Origin: Nonomuraea indica
Lineage (GTDB): Bacteria > Actinomycetota > Actinomycetes > Streptosporangiales > Streptosporangiaceae
DNA: 64,000 nucleotides
Direction: 5' to 3'
NCBI RefSeq assembly: GCF_002850745.1
Contig: NZ_KZ559480.1
Span: forward strand, 62,001-126,000
Shown here: positions 33,549 to 42,145 of the stretch, in pieces
How positions within the stretch are numbered: position 1 is the first letter of the stretch
Layout of the letters: each line of letters starts with the position of its first letter
Notes under the pieces: generated by a model
The model's database searches: none
Told to the model about the DNA's origin: nothing
The model's input: only the letters and a program-made list of their open reading frames with translations
Position numbers and translations under genes: made by a program

Positions 33549-33579
33549 CCTAACACTTCGTCTTTAACGAATATTTAGG
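33549..33579. promoter_or_regulatory. Nested dyad between the RND and MarR genes (MarR operator candidate)
   Basis: Fully symmetric 31-bp layout: CCTAA-N3-TTCGT-N5-ACGAA-N3-TTAGG, centred at 33564, with two perfect 5-bp arms on each side. A further CCTGA...TCAGG dyad follows at 33593-33610. The centre lies 43 bp from the RND start and 62 bp from the MarR start. Confidence 0.75.
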
Positions 33580-33625
33580 GCAAACCAACCTTCCTGATAA
33601 GATTCTCAGGCAACGAGGGGTGAGA

Positions 33626-34072
33626 GTGATCGACGAGCGTGAAGATCTGATCCGGCGAGTCACCGAGGCCCAGCGCGGGCTGGGGCGGGCCTTCGCCCAC
33701 CTGCAGTCCCCGCTGTTCACCTCCAACCTGACCATGAGGCAGCTCAAGGTGGTCCTCCTGCTGTCGGTCAGGGGGTCCCTCTCCGGTCAGGACCTGGCCC
33801 ACGACCTCGGCGTGGGCCTGGGCACGGTCACCGGCATCGTCGACCGCCTCGTCTCGCACGGCCTGGTCAGCAGGCACGAGGACCCCAACGACCGCCGCGT
33901 CCGCCGGGTGGAGCTGACCGCCGCCGGCACCCGGCTCATCGAGGAGATCAACGACGCGGGGCTGCAGCACATCCGGCGGATCATGGAGCACCTCGACCTC
34001 GACACGCTGCGCGCCCTCGACTTCGTGACCCGCCGCCTGCAGGAGGTCGCCGAGGAACTGCACCGGTCGTGA
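33626..34072 (+). CDS. MarR-family repressor (probable regulator of the RND pump)
   Basis: 148 aa from the GTG at 33626, which has GAGGGG 5 nt upstream; a GTG at 33620 overlaps that site. Winged helix: LTMRQLKVVLLLSVRGSLSGQDLAHDLGV, recognition helix GLGTVTGIVDRLVSHGLV, wing HEDPNDRRVRRVELT. Flanking helices allow dimerisation. Divergent from an RND efflux gene with a nested dyad between, the standard layout for drug-responsive MarR control. Ligand unknown. Its 3' end meets the 16-bp repeat copy 2. Confidence 0.9.
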   Translation: MIDEREDLIRRVTEAQRGLGRAFAHLQSPLFTSNLTMRQLKVVLLLSVRGSLSGQDLAHDLGVGLGTVTGIVDRLVSHGLVSRHEDPNDRRVRRVELTAAGTRLIEEINDAGLQHIRRIMEHLDLDTLRALDFVTRRLQEVAEELHRS

Positions 34073-34085
34073 ACCCGTCCCGGCG

Positions 34086-34101
34086 CCTTTACATTGTAGA
34101 T
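34086..34101. repeat. 16-bp repeat, copy 2 (CCTTTACATTGTAGAT)
   Basis: Identical to copies at 12705 and 51580. Here it sits between the convergent MarR and TetR genes and its last base is part of the TetR stop codon. It agrees with copy 1 over 21 bp (34083-34103). Confidence 0.9.
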
Positions 34102-34721
34102 CAGGTGTGGGCCGGTGCGGCGGGCCAGTGCTCCAGCGCCACGTGCAGCGCGTCGACCGCCCGCTCCCACGACGCGCCGACGTCGCGGGGGTGGCCGAAC
34201 CCGCCGATGGCCTCCAGGCTGGCGTAGCCGTGGAAGGTGCTGCGCAGCAGCCGCACGGCGTCGGTCAGATCCGGCTCCTCCAGCCGGTAGGCCGCCAGCA
34301 TCGCGTACGTCAGCTCGATCATCTCCCGGCCCCTGCGCAGGTCGTCGGCCGGAGCAGGGTCACGGGGATCGGCGCACAGGACGGCCAGCACCTCCGGGTC
34401 GAGCCGGATCTGGGTGGCGGCGTAGCGGCCGGGGTGCGCGCGGGCGAAGTCGCGGTAGGCATGGGCGAAGGCGGCCAGCGCCTCCTTGCCCGCCCGGCCG
34501 GCGAGCGCCGGGCCGGTGCGGTCGGCGAACTCGCGCGCCGCCAGCAGCGCGACCCGGGTGCGTAGCTCGTTCAGGTTCCGGACGTGGGAGTACAGGCTCG
34601 CGTCCTTGACCCCGAACCTGCGTGCCAGCGCCGAGACCGTCACCTTCTCGAAGCCGACCTCGTCGGCCAGATCGGCCGCCGCCCGCGTCAGCCGGCCCGC
34701 CGTCAGCCCCGCCCGCGCCAT
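34101..34721 (-). CDS. TetR-family regulator with WHG-type C-terminal domain
   Basis: 206 aa. HTH at 8-55 (AAADLADEVGFEKVTVSALARRFGV, KDASLYSHVRNLNELRTRVA), recognisable by LYSHVRN. The ligand domain (FAHAYRDFARAHPGRYAATQ, LLRSTFHGYASLEAIGGFG) is the TetR_C 'WHG' type, as the F/WHG text shows. Convergent with MarR, 86 bp from helR in the same direction. A 16-bp repeat containing TACA-T-TGTA abuts its stop codon and could be a binding site, but no target is evident. Confidence 0.88.
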   Translation of the reverse strand: MARAGLTAGRLTRAAADLADEVGFEKVTVSALARRFGVKDASLYSHVRNLNELRTRVALLAAREFADRTGPALAGRAGKEALAAFAHAYRDFARAHPGRYAATQIRLDPEVLAVLCADPRDPAPADDLRRGREMIELTYAMLAAYRLEEPDLTDAVRLLRSTFHGYASLEAIGGFGHPRDVGASWERAVDALHVALEHWPAAPAHT

Positions 34722-34807
34722 CCCGCCCCCTCCGCCCTGAACACCCCGGTGACACCGCCGTCCCGGAAACGCCCTACGGAACGCCGAGCCCCCGGGAGAC
34801 AGGCATG

Positions 34808-37087
34808 CTACTCCCTGACCAGCCCCGACAGGACCGGAGGCAGGTCGCCGTCGTGCAGCACGGTCAGCCGCCTGGTCGCCCGCGTGATCGCCACGTACAG
34901 GTCCTGCCCGCCCATCGGGGAGCGGGCCAGGATGCCCGCGGGGTCCGCCACCACGACCGCGTCGAACTCCAGCCCCTTGGCCTGCGTCACCGTCAGCGCC
35001 ACCACCGGGGCCTCCAGGTCGTCACCCGGGAAGAGCGCGGCGACCCGCGGGTGCCACGCCTCGGAGGCGATCACACCCACCCTGCCGTCGCCCACCGCGT
35101 CCAGTTCGGCCGCCACCAGCTCGCGCAGCCGTTCCACGCCGCCGCGCACGGCCCGCGGCGGCGTACCGCCCTCACGCACCGACTCCGGCGGCTCCTGGTC
35201 CGGGGCGACGGAGCGCAGCACGTCGGCGGCCACCCGCATGATCTCCACGGGCGTGCGGTAGTTGACCAGCAGCCGCTCCTCCCGCCAGCGGCCCGCCAGG
35301 TGCGGGTCCAGCACCTGCGCCCACGACCGGGCGCCGGCGGCCGAACCGGTCTGCGCGATGTCGCCCACCACCGTCAGCGACCTGCCCGGGACCCGGCGCA
35401 TCACGGTCCGCCAGGCCATCGCCGACAGCTCCTGCGCCTCGTCCACGATGACGTGCCCGTACGCCCAGGTGCGGTCGGCCGCCGCCCGCTCCGCCGTGCT
35501 CAGCCCGTCGCCGGTGCCGGCATGCCGCTCGGCCAGCATCTCGGCCCGCTGGAAGATGCCCTCCTCCAGCAGGCCGGTGGTCACCAGCACCTCCCGCGCG
35601 TAGCGCTCCAGCTCCTCCTCGCTTGCCTCGGCCTCCCGGGCCGCGGCGCGCCGGACCGAGTCGTCCTCGCCGAGCAGCTCGGCCGCCTCGTCCAGCAGCG
35701 GGACGTCGCCCACCGTCCACGGCTCGCCCGCCGGGCGTACCAGCGCGGCCCAGTCGAGCCCGGCGGGGACGACCGCGCGCAGCGTCGCGGGGGACGACAG
35801 CAACTCGCCCACGAGCCGCTGCGGCGTCAGCTCCGGCCACAGCGCGTCGATCGCCCGCCGGACCGGCTCCAGCGACCACAGCCGCCTGCTCGCCAGCCGG
35901 AGGTCCACCTCGTCGAGGTCGTGCTCCAGGTCGAGGGACCCGGCCAGCTCCGGGTCCTCGAGCGCCAGCTCGGCCAGGTGCAGCGACTCCTCGACGGCGC
36001 GTGCCTCGGCCCGCGCCAGCTCCTTCAGCAGCTCGGTGACGAACAGCTTGCGCGCCATGTTGTGCGGCAGCCGGACGGCCCGCGCCCGCTCGCGCAACCG
36101 CGCGCACACCGCGTGCGGCACCCTCATCGTCACCCCCTCGGCCGTCACCAGCAGGTCGCCGTCGGGCAGCCGCTGCCGGTCGCGCACCGCGGCGGCGACG
36201 ACGCCGGCCATCCGGGCGTCGCCCTTCACCCGCGCGGTGCGCGGCTCGTCCACCGCCGTCGCTCGCACGCCCGGGAACAGCTCGCCGAGCGTCGCCATCA
36301 CCACCTGCGTCTCCCCCAGCGCCGGCAGCACGTGACCGATGTAGCGCAGGAACATCGCGTTCGGCCCGATCACCAGGACGCCACGCCGTTCCAGCGTGTC
36401 ACGGTGGGTGTAGAGGAGGTAGGCGGCGCGGTGCAGCGCGGCGACCGTCTTGCCGGTGCCCGGCCCGCCCTGCACGACCAGCGCTCCCTGCAGCCCGGAG
36501 CGGATCACCCTGTCCTGCTCGGTCTGGATGGTGGCGACCACGTCGCCCATCCGGCCGGTACGGCCGCGCCGCAGCGCCGCCAGCAGCGCCGCCTCCCCCA
36601 CCAGGGCGCGGCGGTCGCTCTCGCTCATCCGCTCCAGGTCGAACACCTCATCGTCCAGCCCCACCACCCTGCGCTGTCTCAGGTGCAGGTGGCGGCGGCG
36701 CACCAGTCCCCCGGGGTCGCCGGCGGTGGCCACGTAGAACGGGCGCGCCGCCGGAGCCCGCCAGTCGACGAGCACGGACTCGTTCCCGTCGTCACGCAGG
36801 CCGATCCGGCCGACGTAGGTGGTGCGTCCGCCGGCGTCGTCGATGCGGCCGAAGCACAGGCCGCGCTCGACGGCGTGCAGCTGGGCCAGCCGGCGCGCCT
36901 GCTCGGCCGCGGTCACCTCACGCTCGACCCGGGCCTGCCGGGTGCCCGGCTCGCCGCCGCTCCCGTGTGCGGCGCGCAGCGCGGCCTCGGCTCGCGCGCG
37001 GGCGAGATCGAGCCTGGCGTACAGTGCCGACACCGTACGCTGCTCGCTGTCAAGGGCTTCGGCGCGTACGTCTTGACGATTTGCCAT
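34808..37087 (-). CDS. helR: HelD/HelR-type RNA polymerase recycling ATPase
   Basis: 759 aa. Superfamily 1 helicase-like ATPase lacking the UvrD accessory architecture: an N-terminal coiled coil (residues 10-75, ALYARLDLARARAEAALRAA) that in HelD inserts into RNA polymerase, VLVDWRAPAARPFYVA, Q motif IQTEQDRVIR, Walker A GGPGTGKT (207-214), Walker B VIVDEAQELS, motif IV-VI LTVTQAKGLEFDAVVV and YVAITRATRR. HelD frees stalled polymerase; HelR of Streptomyces also displaces rifamycins. I see no rifamycin-associated element upstream, so the resistance role is unproven. ATG at 37085-37087, AGGAG upstream. Confidence 0.86.
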   Translation of the reverse strand: MANRQDVRAEALDSEQRTVSALYARLDLARARAEAALRAAHGSGGEPGTRQARVEREVTAAEQARRLAQLHAVERGLCFGRIDDAGGRTTYVGRIGLRDDGNESVLVDWRAPAARPFYVATAGDPGGLVRRRHLHLRQRRVVGLDDEVFDLERMSESDRRALVGEAALLAALRRGRTGRMGDVVATIQTEQDRVIRSGLQGALVVQGGPGTGKTVAALHRAAYLLYTHRDTLERRGVLVIGPNAMFLRYIGHVLPALGETQVVMATLGELFPGVRATAVDEPRTARVKGDARMAGVVAAAVRDRQRLPDGDLLVTAEGVTMRVPHAVCARLRERARAVRLPHNMARKLFVTELLKELARAEARAVEESLHLAELALEDPELAGSLDLEHDLDEVDLRLASRRLWSLEPVRRAIDALWPELTPQRLVGELLSSPATLRAVVPAGLDWAALVRPAGEPWTVGDVPLLDEAAELLGEDDSVRRAAAREAEASEEELERYAREVLVTTGLLEEGIFQRAEMLAERHAGTGDGLSTAERAAADRTWAYGHVIVDEAQELSAMAWRTVMRRVPGRSLTVVGDIAQTGSAAGARSWAQVLDPHLAGRWREERLLVNYRTPVEIMRVAADVLRSVAPDQEPPESVREGGTPPRAVRGGVERLRELVAAELDAVGDGRVGVIASEAWHPRVAALFPGDDLEAPVVALTVTQAKGLEFDAVVVADPAGILARSPMGGQDLYVAITRATRRLTVLHDGDLPPVLSGLVRE

Positions 37088-37427
37088 CAGCTGCTATACT
37101 CCTATCGGGAGAGTTGTGAAGCTGAGTAACATGTCGAGCTGATCACTCTATCCCGTGGGCGCGTTCCGAGCAAGACTCCGCGCCCATGTCTCGCCGCGAG
37201 TCGTCCCCCACTCACCATCACCCCGGCGGATGAACGGCGCCGTCACCCTCGGCACGCCCCAGCCTTGCGCGGGCGCGGAGCCCGCGGCGGCCTTGACGGT
37301 CACATCCGCCTCCGGGCAGACTGCGGAATGCGCTTTCCCGCTCCGTTCCCCCTGACAGGAGCACGTGACGCGCGTGCGCCGGGGCAGCGGCGGCACCCTT
37401 CAGGCGGCGCCTGACGAGCAGTGAAGG
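37088..37427. other. 340-bp divergent gap between helR and the sugar operon
   Basis: No gene is visible. It contains an 8-bp perfect stem TGGGCGCG/CGCGCCCA (37156-37163 and 37179-37186, 15-nt loop) and A+T-rich promoter-like sequence beside helR (TATACTCCTATCGGGAG). The stem lies about 70 nt upstream of helR and could belong to its leader. Confidence 0.5.
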
Positions 37428-37433
37428 ATGGAG

Positions 37434-38528
37434 ATGTCCCCACCGAGCTACCGGGCCGCGATCGTCGGCACCGGTGCGATCGCCACCGCCCACGCCCAGG
37501 CCGTGGCCGCCTCCGGCGGACGGGCCCGGCTCGTCGCCGCGGTCGACGTGGACTCCGGCCGGGCCGCGGCGTTCGCCGAGACGTGGCAGGTGCCGCGGGT
37601 GCACACCGAGCTGGCCGGCCTGCTGCGGGAGGGCGAGGTGGACCTGGTCCACCTGTGCACCCCGCCGCAGCTGCACGCCCCACTGGCGACGGCCTGCCTG
37701 GAGGCGGGCGTGACGGCGCTGGTGGAGAAGCCGCCCACGCTGACGCTGGCCGAGTTCGACGCCCTGATCGAGGCGGAGCGCCGCTCGACGGCGCATGTCG
37801 CGACGGTCCTGCAGCACCGCTTCGGCGCGGGCGCGCTGCGGCTGCGCCGCCTGGCGGCGGCCGGCCGGCTGGGCCGCCCGCTGCTGGCGACGTGCGCGAC
37901 GCAGTGGTACCGCGACGAGGCGTACTACGCCGTGCCGTGGCGCGGCACGTGGGAGAGCGAGGGCGGCGGCCCGACGATGGGCCACGGCATCCACCAGTTC
38001 GACCTGCTGCTCTCCGTGCTCGGCCCGTGGAGCGACGTCACCGCGGTCGCGGCCCGCCGAGCCCGGTCCGTCGACACCGAGGACGTGTCGATGGCGCTGG
38101 TGACGTTCGAGAGCGGCGCGGTCGCGATGGTCGTCAACTCGGTGGTGTCGCCCCGGCAGACCTCGCAGCTGCGCTTCGACTACGAGCGAGCCACGATCGA
38201 GGTGGAGCACCTGTACGGGTACACCGACGACGACTGGACGGTGACACCCGCCCCGGGCCAGGACGCGGTCGCCGGGCTGTGGACGCAGGACTACAGCGAC
38301 GTGCCGAGCGGCCACGACGGCTGGTTCACGGCGGTGCTCGACGCCCTCGACGCCGGCCAGGCGCCCCCGGTCACCGCCGGGGACGCCCGCCGGACGATGG
38401 AGTTCATCGCCGCCCTCTACGCCTCGGCCTTCACCGGCGAGCGGGTACGGGCCGGCGAGGTGCCGGCCGAGTTCGCCCACCGGATGGACGGCTCCGGCAC
38501 CCCATGGGAGAAGGTGAGGAACACGTGA
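37434..38528 (+). CDS. Gfo/Idh/MocA-family oxidoreductase
   Basis: 364 aa from the ATG at 37434, 6 nt after GAAGG (an ATG at 37428 is also possible). Rossmann NAD(P) motif: AAIVGTGAIATAHAQAV (GxGxxA), VDLVHLCTPPQLHAPLATACLEAG, then the family motif VEKPPTLTLAEFD (EKP lysine). Catalytic region GHGIHQFDLLLSVLG (His in the active site). Oxidises or reduces a sugar-like polyol. First gene of an operon with a PmoA-like and a cupin protein, coupled by GTGA. Sugar substrate unknown. Confidence 0.92.
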   Translation: MSPPSYRAAIVGTGAIATAHAQAVAASGGRARLVAAVDVDSGRAAAFAETWQVPRVHTELAGLLREGEVDLVHLCTPPQLHAPLATACLEAGVTALVEKPPTLTLAEFDALIEAERRSTAHVATVLQHRFGAGALRLRRLAAAGRLGRPLLATCATQWYRDEAYYAVPWRGTWESEGGGPTMGHGIHQFDLLLSVLGPWSDVTAVAARRARSVDTEDVSMALVTFESGAVAMVVNSVVSPRQTSQLRFDYERATIEVEHLYGYTDDDWTVTPAPGQDAVAGLWTQDYSDVPSGHDGWFTAVLDALDAGQAPPVTAGDARRTMEFIAALYASAFTGERVRAGEVPAEFAHRMDGSGTPWEKVRNT

Positions 38529-39445
38529 CCTTCCAGGTCAACCACGAGCTGAACCGGTCGCTCGCGGTCGGCTCCGGAGGCGTCGAGCTGTTCGTCTACA
38601 CCTACCGGCCGGACACTCCGGTCCTGGAGTCCCCCAAGCCGTACCTGCACCCGGTCCGCACCCGCGGAGGGGCGCTGGTGTCGCTGTTCAGGCCGCACGA
38701 CCACGTCTGGCACAAGGGGATCGCCTGGTCGCTGCCGCACGTCGGCGAGCACAACTTCTGGGGCGGACCGACGTACGTGCCGGGCAGCGCCTACGTGCAG
38801 CTCGACAACAACGGCAGCGCCGTGCACCGCGAGATGACCAGACTGGAGGCGTCCGGCGACCGGGTGGAGATCGGGCACACGCTCGACTGGTCGTCCCAGG
38901 CGGGCGCGCCGGTCATCGAGGAGCGGCGGTCGCTGACGGCCGTCACGCTGGACGAGGCCACCTGGGCGTTGCTCTTCGGCACGACGATGACGAACGTCTC
39001 GGGCGCCACGCTCGCCTTCGGCTCGCCGACGACGAAGGGCCGCGAGAACGCCGGGTACGGCGGCCTGTTCTGGCGCGGACCGCGGTCGTTCACCGGCGGC
39101 GTCGTCCAGTCGCCGGCCGGCGCGGGCGGTGACGAGCTGCGCGGCACGCGCGCGGAGTGGTTCGGCTTCCGCGGCCGGCACGACGAGACGGGCGGCTGGT
39201 CCACGATCGTCATGGTGGACGACGCGGCCAACCCGCGGCATCCACCGCAGTGGTTCGCCCGCAGCGAGGACTTCGCGTGCCTGTGCCCGGCGCCGTTCTT
39301 CAGCGAGGAGGTCGAGCTGCCGCACGGCGAGACGCTGCGCTTCCGGTACGCGGTCGTGGTGGCCGACGGCGACCGGGGCGAGGACGGCACGGCGCTGCTG
39401 GCCGGGCAGGGCCGTGCCGCGCTCGCCCGGGAGGCTTCGGCATGA
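38525..39445 (+). CDS. PmoA-like (DUF6807) protein
   Basis: 306 aa, GTG start overlapping the previous stop. Text: PYLHPVRTRGGALVSLFRPHDHVWHKGIAWSLPHVG and NFWGGPTYVPGS, characteristic of DUF6807/PmoA proteins. Despite the inherited name these are not methane monooxygenase subunits; they are usually found beside Gfo/Idh/MocA dehydrogenases, as here, in sugar catabolism clusters. Conserved His and Asp (PHDHVWHKG) suggest metal binding. Function uncertain. Confidence 0.85.
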   Translation: MTFQVNHELNRSLAVGSGGVELFVYTYRPDTPVLESPKPYLHPVRTRGGALVSLFRPHDHVWHKGIAWSLPHVGEHNFWGGPTYVPGSAYVQLDNNGSAVHREMTRLEASGDRVEIGHTLDWSSQAGAPVIEERRSLTAVTLDEATWALLFGTTMTNVSGATLAFGSPTTKGRENAGYGGLFWRGPRSFTGGVVQSPAGAGGDELRGTRAEWFGFRGRHDETGGWSTIVMVDDAANPRHPPQWFARSEDFACLCPAPFFSEEVELPHGETLRFRYAVVVADGDRGEDGTALLAGQGRAALAREASA

Positions 39446-40161
39446 CGTTCCCCGGCGGCACGTCGGTCAGCCGGCTGTCGGTCTACTCCGGTCACCCCTG
39501 CCCCGACGGACTGGAGGGCGGCACGCCGCATCTGCACACGGCCTCCACCGAGGCGTACGTGGTGGTCGGCGGGCGCGGCGTTCTGCAGACCCTCGACCTG
39601 GCCGGCCCGCGCGAGACCGCGCTGGCCCGGGGCTCGACCGTGTGGTTCACCCCCGGCACGATCCACCGGGCCGTCAACCACGGCGACCTGGAGGTGGTCG
39701 TCGTCATGCAGAACGCCGGGCTGCCGGAGGCGGGTGACGCCGTCATGACGTTCCCGCCGGAGATCGTCGCCGACCCCGGCCGCTACCGCGAGGCCGCCAC
39801 CCTGCCGGCGGGGGACCCCGAGGTGGTGGAGGCGGCCGTCCGGCGGCGCCGCGACCTGGCCGTCGAGGGCTTCCTGCGGCTGTCCCGCAGCGCCGCCGAG
39901 GGGGACCTCGGGCCGCTGCGGGCCTTCTACGACAGCGCCGTGGCGCTGGTCCGCCCGAACGTCGCCCGCTGGCGCGACATCTGGGAGGCCACCGTCGCCC
40001 GGCAGACCCGGGACACCGGCGAGCTGCTCGACGCGCTGGAGCGCGGCGACGGCGCGCACCTGCGGCGGGCCTCGCTCATGGAGAGCCCGCCGCGGAGCCG
40101 GTGGGGCATGTGCGGCCACCTGCTGGCCCACGACGTGGCCGACCCGATCGTCCACCCCTGA
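39442..40161 (+). CDS. Cupin-domain protein
   Basis: 239 aa. The N-terminal cupin has metal-type text: TPHLHTASTEAYVVVGGRGVL (H-x-H...E) and VWFTPGTIHRAVN (G-x-I-H). The C-terminal 110 residues are helical without recognisable family. Overlaps the PmoA-like gene by ATGA, completing a three-gene unit. Cupins at such positions often act as sugar isomerases or epimerases, but the reaction cannot be read here. Confidence 0.84.
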   Translation: MTFPGGTSVSRLSVYSGHPCPDGLEGGTPHLHTASTEAYVVVGGRGVLQTLDLAGPRETALARGSTVWFTPGTIHRAVNHGDLEVVVVMQNAGLPEAGDAVMTFPPEIVADPGRYREAATLPAGDPEVVEAAVRRRRDLAVEGFLRLSRSAAEGDLGPLRAFYDSAVALVRPNVARWRDIWEATVARQTRDTGELLDALERGDGAHLRRASLMESPPRSRWGMCGHLLAHDVADPIVHP

Positions 40162-40251
40162 CATCCAGGACGCCGGCGTGCCGGCGCCGGGCACGAAGCG
40201 GCCTCCTCGGCCCCCGGCCCGGCTCTCCCTCGACCTCGCGCGCCGCCGGAG

Positions 40252-40285
40252 TTTGCCGCAGTGGCAAGAAAGCTTTGCCGCGGTG
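40252..40285 (+). promoter_or_regulatory. Direct repeats TTTGCCGC[A/G]GTG upstream of a methyltransferase
   Basis: TTTGCCGCAGTG at 40252 and TTTGCCGCGGTG at 40274, 22 bp (two helical turns) apart. The first also forms TTGCC-N5-GGCAA. Located about 125 bp upstream of the start codon; tandem phased sites suggest cooperative regulator binding. Confidence 0.6.
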
Positions 40286-40409
40286 TCGCGGGTGGGCATA
40301 GTGCTGTCGCGAACGAGGCGATCGACACGACGTCGCCGCGGCCCGCGTGCCGCCTTCCCCGGCTTGCCCGCCCGGCGCGACCGCGACGTCGGGCGAGAGG
40401 AGAACGGAC

Positions 40410-41072
40410 ATGACCGACACTTTCCCGGCCGGTGCCGCCCAGGAGTACTGGGAGGCCTTCTACCAGGCCGAGGAGCGGCGATGGAAGGGCACGCCCAACC
40501 CGTTGCTCGTGCGCGAGATCGGGTCGCTCGCACGGGGCACCGCCCTGGATCTCGGCTGCGCGGAGGGCGCCGACGCCGTCTGGCTCGCCCGCCGGGGGTG
40601 GCGGGTCACCGCGGCCGACGTGTCCCCCACGGCCCTGAGGCGCGCGGCGGCCCACGCGGTCGCGGCAGGCGTGGCGGACCGCGTCGAGTGGGTGTGCCAT
40701 GATCTGTCGCAGTCGTTCCCCGCGGGGTCCTTCGACCTGGTGTCGGCCCAGTTCCTGCACTCCCCCGTCGCCGCGCGGGGTGAGCGGGAGGCCATCCTGG
40801 GCCGGGCGGCCGCGGCGGTGGCGCCGGGCGGAACCCTGCTGATCGCCGGGCATGCCGGGTGGCCGTCCTGGGTGGACGAACCGCCCTTTCCGTATCACTT
40901 CCCCACCACCTCCGAGGTGCTCGACAGCCTGCGCCTGGAGCCCGGCCGGTGGCAGGTCGAGGTGGCGGAGGTCGTCGAGCGCGAGCTGGCCTCCCCCGAC
41001 GGACGGCCGGGGCGGCGCGAGGACAACGTCCTGCGCCTGCGCCGCGTGGGTCAGCCGCCGTACGGGTCGTGA
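40410..41072 (+). CDS. Class I SAM-dependent methyltransferase
   Basis: 220 aa from the ATG at 40410 (GAGAGGAGA upstream). Rossmann motifs: ALDLGCAEGADAVWLARRGW (motif I), VTAADVSPTALRRA (acidic loop) and FDLVSAQFLHS (motif IV region). Overall text (YWEAFYQAEERRWKGTPNPLLVREI) resembles the TehB/thiopurine-like group that methylates small toxic molecules. It lies alone between operons, with phased direct repeats in its promoter. Its stop lies inside the first unit of a tandem repeat. Confidence 0.87.
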   Translation: MTDTFPAGAAQEYWEAFYQAEERRWKGTPNPLLVREIGSLARGTALDLGCAEGADAVWLARRGWRVTAADVSPTALRRAAAHAVAAGVADRVEWVCHDLSQSFPAGSFDLVSAQFLHSPVAARGEREAILGRAAAAVAPGGTLLIAGHAGWPSWVDEPPFPYHFPTTSEVLDSLRLEPGRWQVEVAEVVERELASPDGRPGRREDNVLRLRRVGQPPYGS

Positions 41073-41232
41073 CCGGCGTCGCGGGGTCAGCGGGCACGGC
41101 CGTACGGGTTGTGACCAGCGTGGGCGTGGTCGGCGGGCAGGGCCGTACGAGTCGTGACCGGCGTCGCGGGGTCGGCGGTTACGGCCGTAGGTGTGGTGAC
41201 CGGCATGGCGGGTCGGCGGTCACGGCCGGTCG
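41069..41232 (+). repeat. 42-bp degenerate tandem repeat anchored on the methyltransferase stop codon
   Basis: Four units starting at about 41069, 41111, 41154 and 41196. Each begins GTGACC (the first TGA is the native stop at 41070-41072) and contains GGCCGTA or GGCCGGT near its end. Units differ by a few bases, so the array is older than the one at 26073. Confidence 0.85.
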
Positions 41233-41405
41233 AGGGTGAAGCGACGGGCGGAGAAGGCGACCGGGCCGCTGAAGAGCTCGCGGTCGTCGAAGTCGACGAG
41301 CCGGCCGACGCCCGGCGCGGTCGCGACGGCCAGCGTGATGCCGCAGGCTGCGGTGACAGCGCCGGCGTCGCGCAGCAGCTTCCGGCGTTCCGCCGAGTGG
41401 AGCAT
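41220..41405 (-). CDS. Hypothetical 61-aa protein
   Basis: ATG at 41403-41405 with GGGAG 5 nt upstream. The N-terminal half is LHSAERRKLLRDAGAVTAACGITLAVATAPGVG, the C-terminal half acidic then aromatic (LVDFDDRELFSGPVAFSARRF). I recognise no family. The good ribosome site and normal codon bias support a real gene; its stop overlaps the last unit of the tandem repeat. Could be a truncated larger gene. Confidence 0.5.
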   Translation of the reverse strand: MLHSAERRKLLRDAGAVTAACGITLAVATAPGVGRLVDFDDRELFSGPVAFSARRFTLDRP

Positions 41406-41494
41406 TCGGGCTCCCTGTCCTTCGCGGACGACTATCTCGCGGAGGAGCACAGGACGGGGCGCAGCCGGGCTTGAGCCGCGCCGGTGGCGGCCCG

Positions 41495-42118
41495 TCAGCC
41501 GTAGGCGCGCAGGAACGCCGCCACCGCCGCCTCGGCGAGCCGGTCGAGCTCGGCCTCGGCGTAGGAGCCGCCGCCGCAGAACATGAGCCGGTTGACCGGG
41601 ATCCACAGCAGCATGCCCATGAAGTGCTCCGCGGCCAGCCGGGGGTCGTCCAGCCGGAGCAGCCCGCGCCCGGCCAGGCGCGCGAAGCAGGAGGCCAGGG
41701 TGTCGAGCACGCTCTGGAAGCCCTCCTCGTACCAGGTGCGTCCCACGTCGGGGAAGCGGTCGGCCTCCGCGATGATCAACCGGCGGAGCCGGAGCACGTC
41801 GGGCCGCAGCAGGGCGCCGAGGAAGGTGCGGGCCAGCCTGCCGAGGTCCTTCGCCGGGTCGTCGGCGGCGTCGAGCGTGGCGGCGATCGCCCGGGTGAGG
41901 TCGTCGAACTCGCCGGCGGTGGCGGTGATGACGTCGGTGAAAAGCTGCTCCTTGTCGGTGAAGTGCTTGTAGACGGTCTGCTTCGACACCGCCGCGAGCG
42001 CCGCCACCTCGTCCATGCTGGCGCCGACGTAGCCGTTGCGCAGAAAGACCGCCCTGGCCGCGTCGAGGATCTGCCTGCGCTTGCGTGCCGTCCGGCCCTC
42101 TTCCACGTCCGCCGTCAT
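41495..42118 (-). CDS. TetR-family regulator (AefR-like C-terminal domain)
   Basis: 207 aa. HTH at 12-58 (RRQILDAARAVFLRNGYVGASMDEVAALAAV, SKQTVYKHFTDKEQLFTDVI). The ligand domain begins LDAADDPAKDLGRLARTFLGALLRPDVLRLRRLIIAEADRFPD, the TetR_C_7/AefR type. Divergent from a serine hydrolase gene with two direct copies of GTACxxxxCAGTTCCG between the start codons, so it probably regulates both. Confidence 0.9.
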   Translation of the reverse strand: MTADVEEGRTARKRRQILDAARAVFLRNGYVGASMDEVAALAAVSKQTVYKHFTDKEQLFTDVITATAGEFDDLTRAIAATLDAADDPAKDLGRLARTFLGALLRPDVLRLRRLIIAEADRFPDVGRTWYEEGFQSVLDTLASCFARLAGRGLLRLDDPRLAAEHFMGMLLWIPVNRLMFCGGGSYAEAELDRLAEAAVAAFLRAYG

Positions 42119-42145
42119 GTGCTTCCTTTCGTCGATGCGGAAACA

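Noticed and set aside
34808-37087. UvrD-type DNA repair helicase
   Set aside because: The N-terminal coiled coil and VDWRAP...PFY segment are HelD features; UvrD accessory domains are missing.
34622-37129. 835-codon open frame antisense to helR
   Set aside because: Shadow of helR codon bias; no recognisable motif, while the helR strand has complete ATPase motifs.
37156-37186. Rifamycin-associated element upstream of helR
   Set aside because: The stem TGGGCGCG/CGCGCCCA does not resemble the GGGGCTTGC-type element as I remember it; recorded only as a hairpin.
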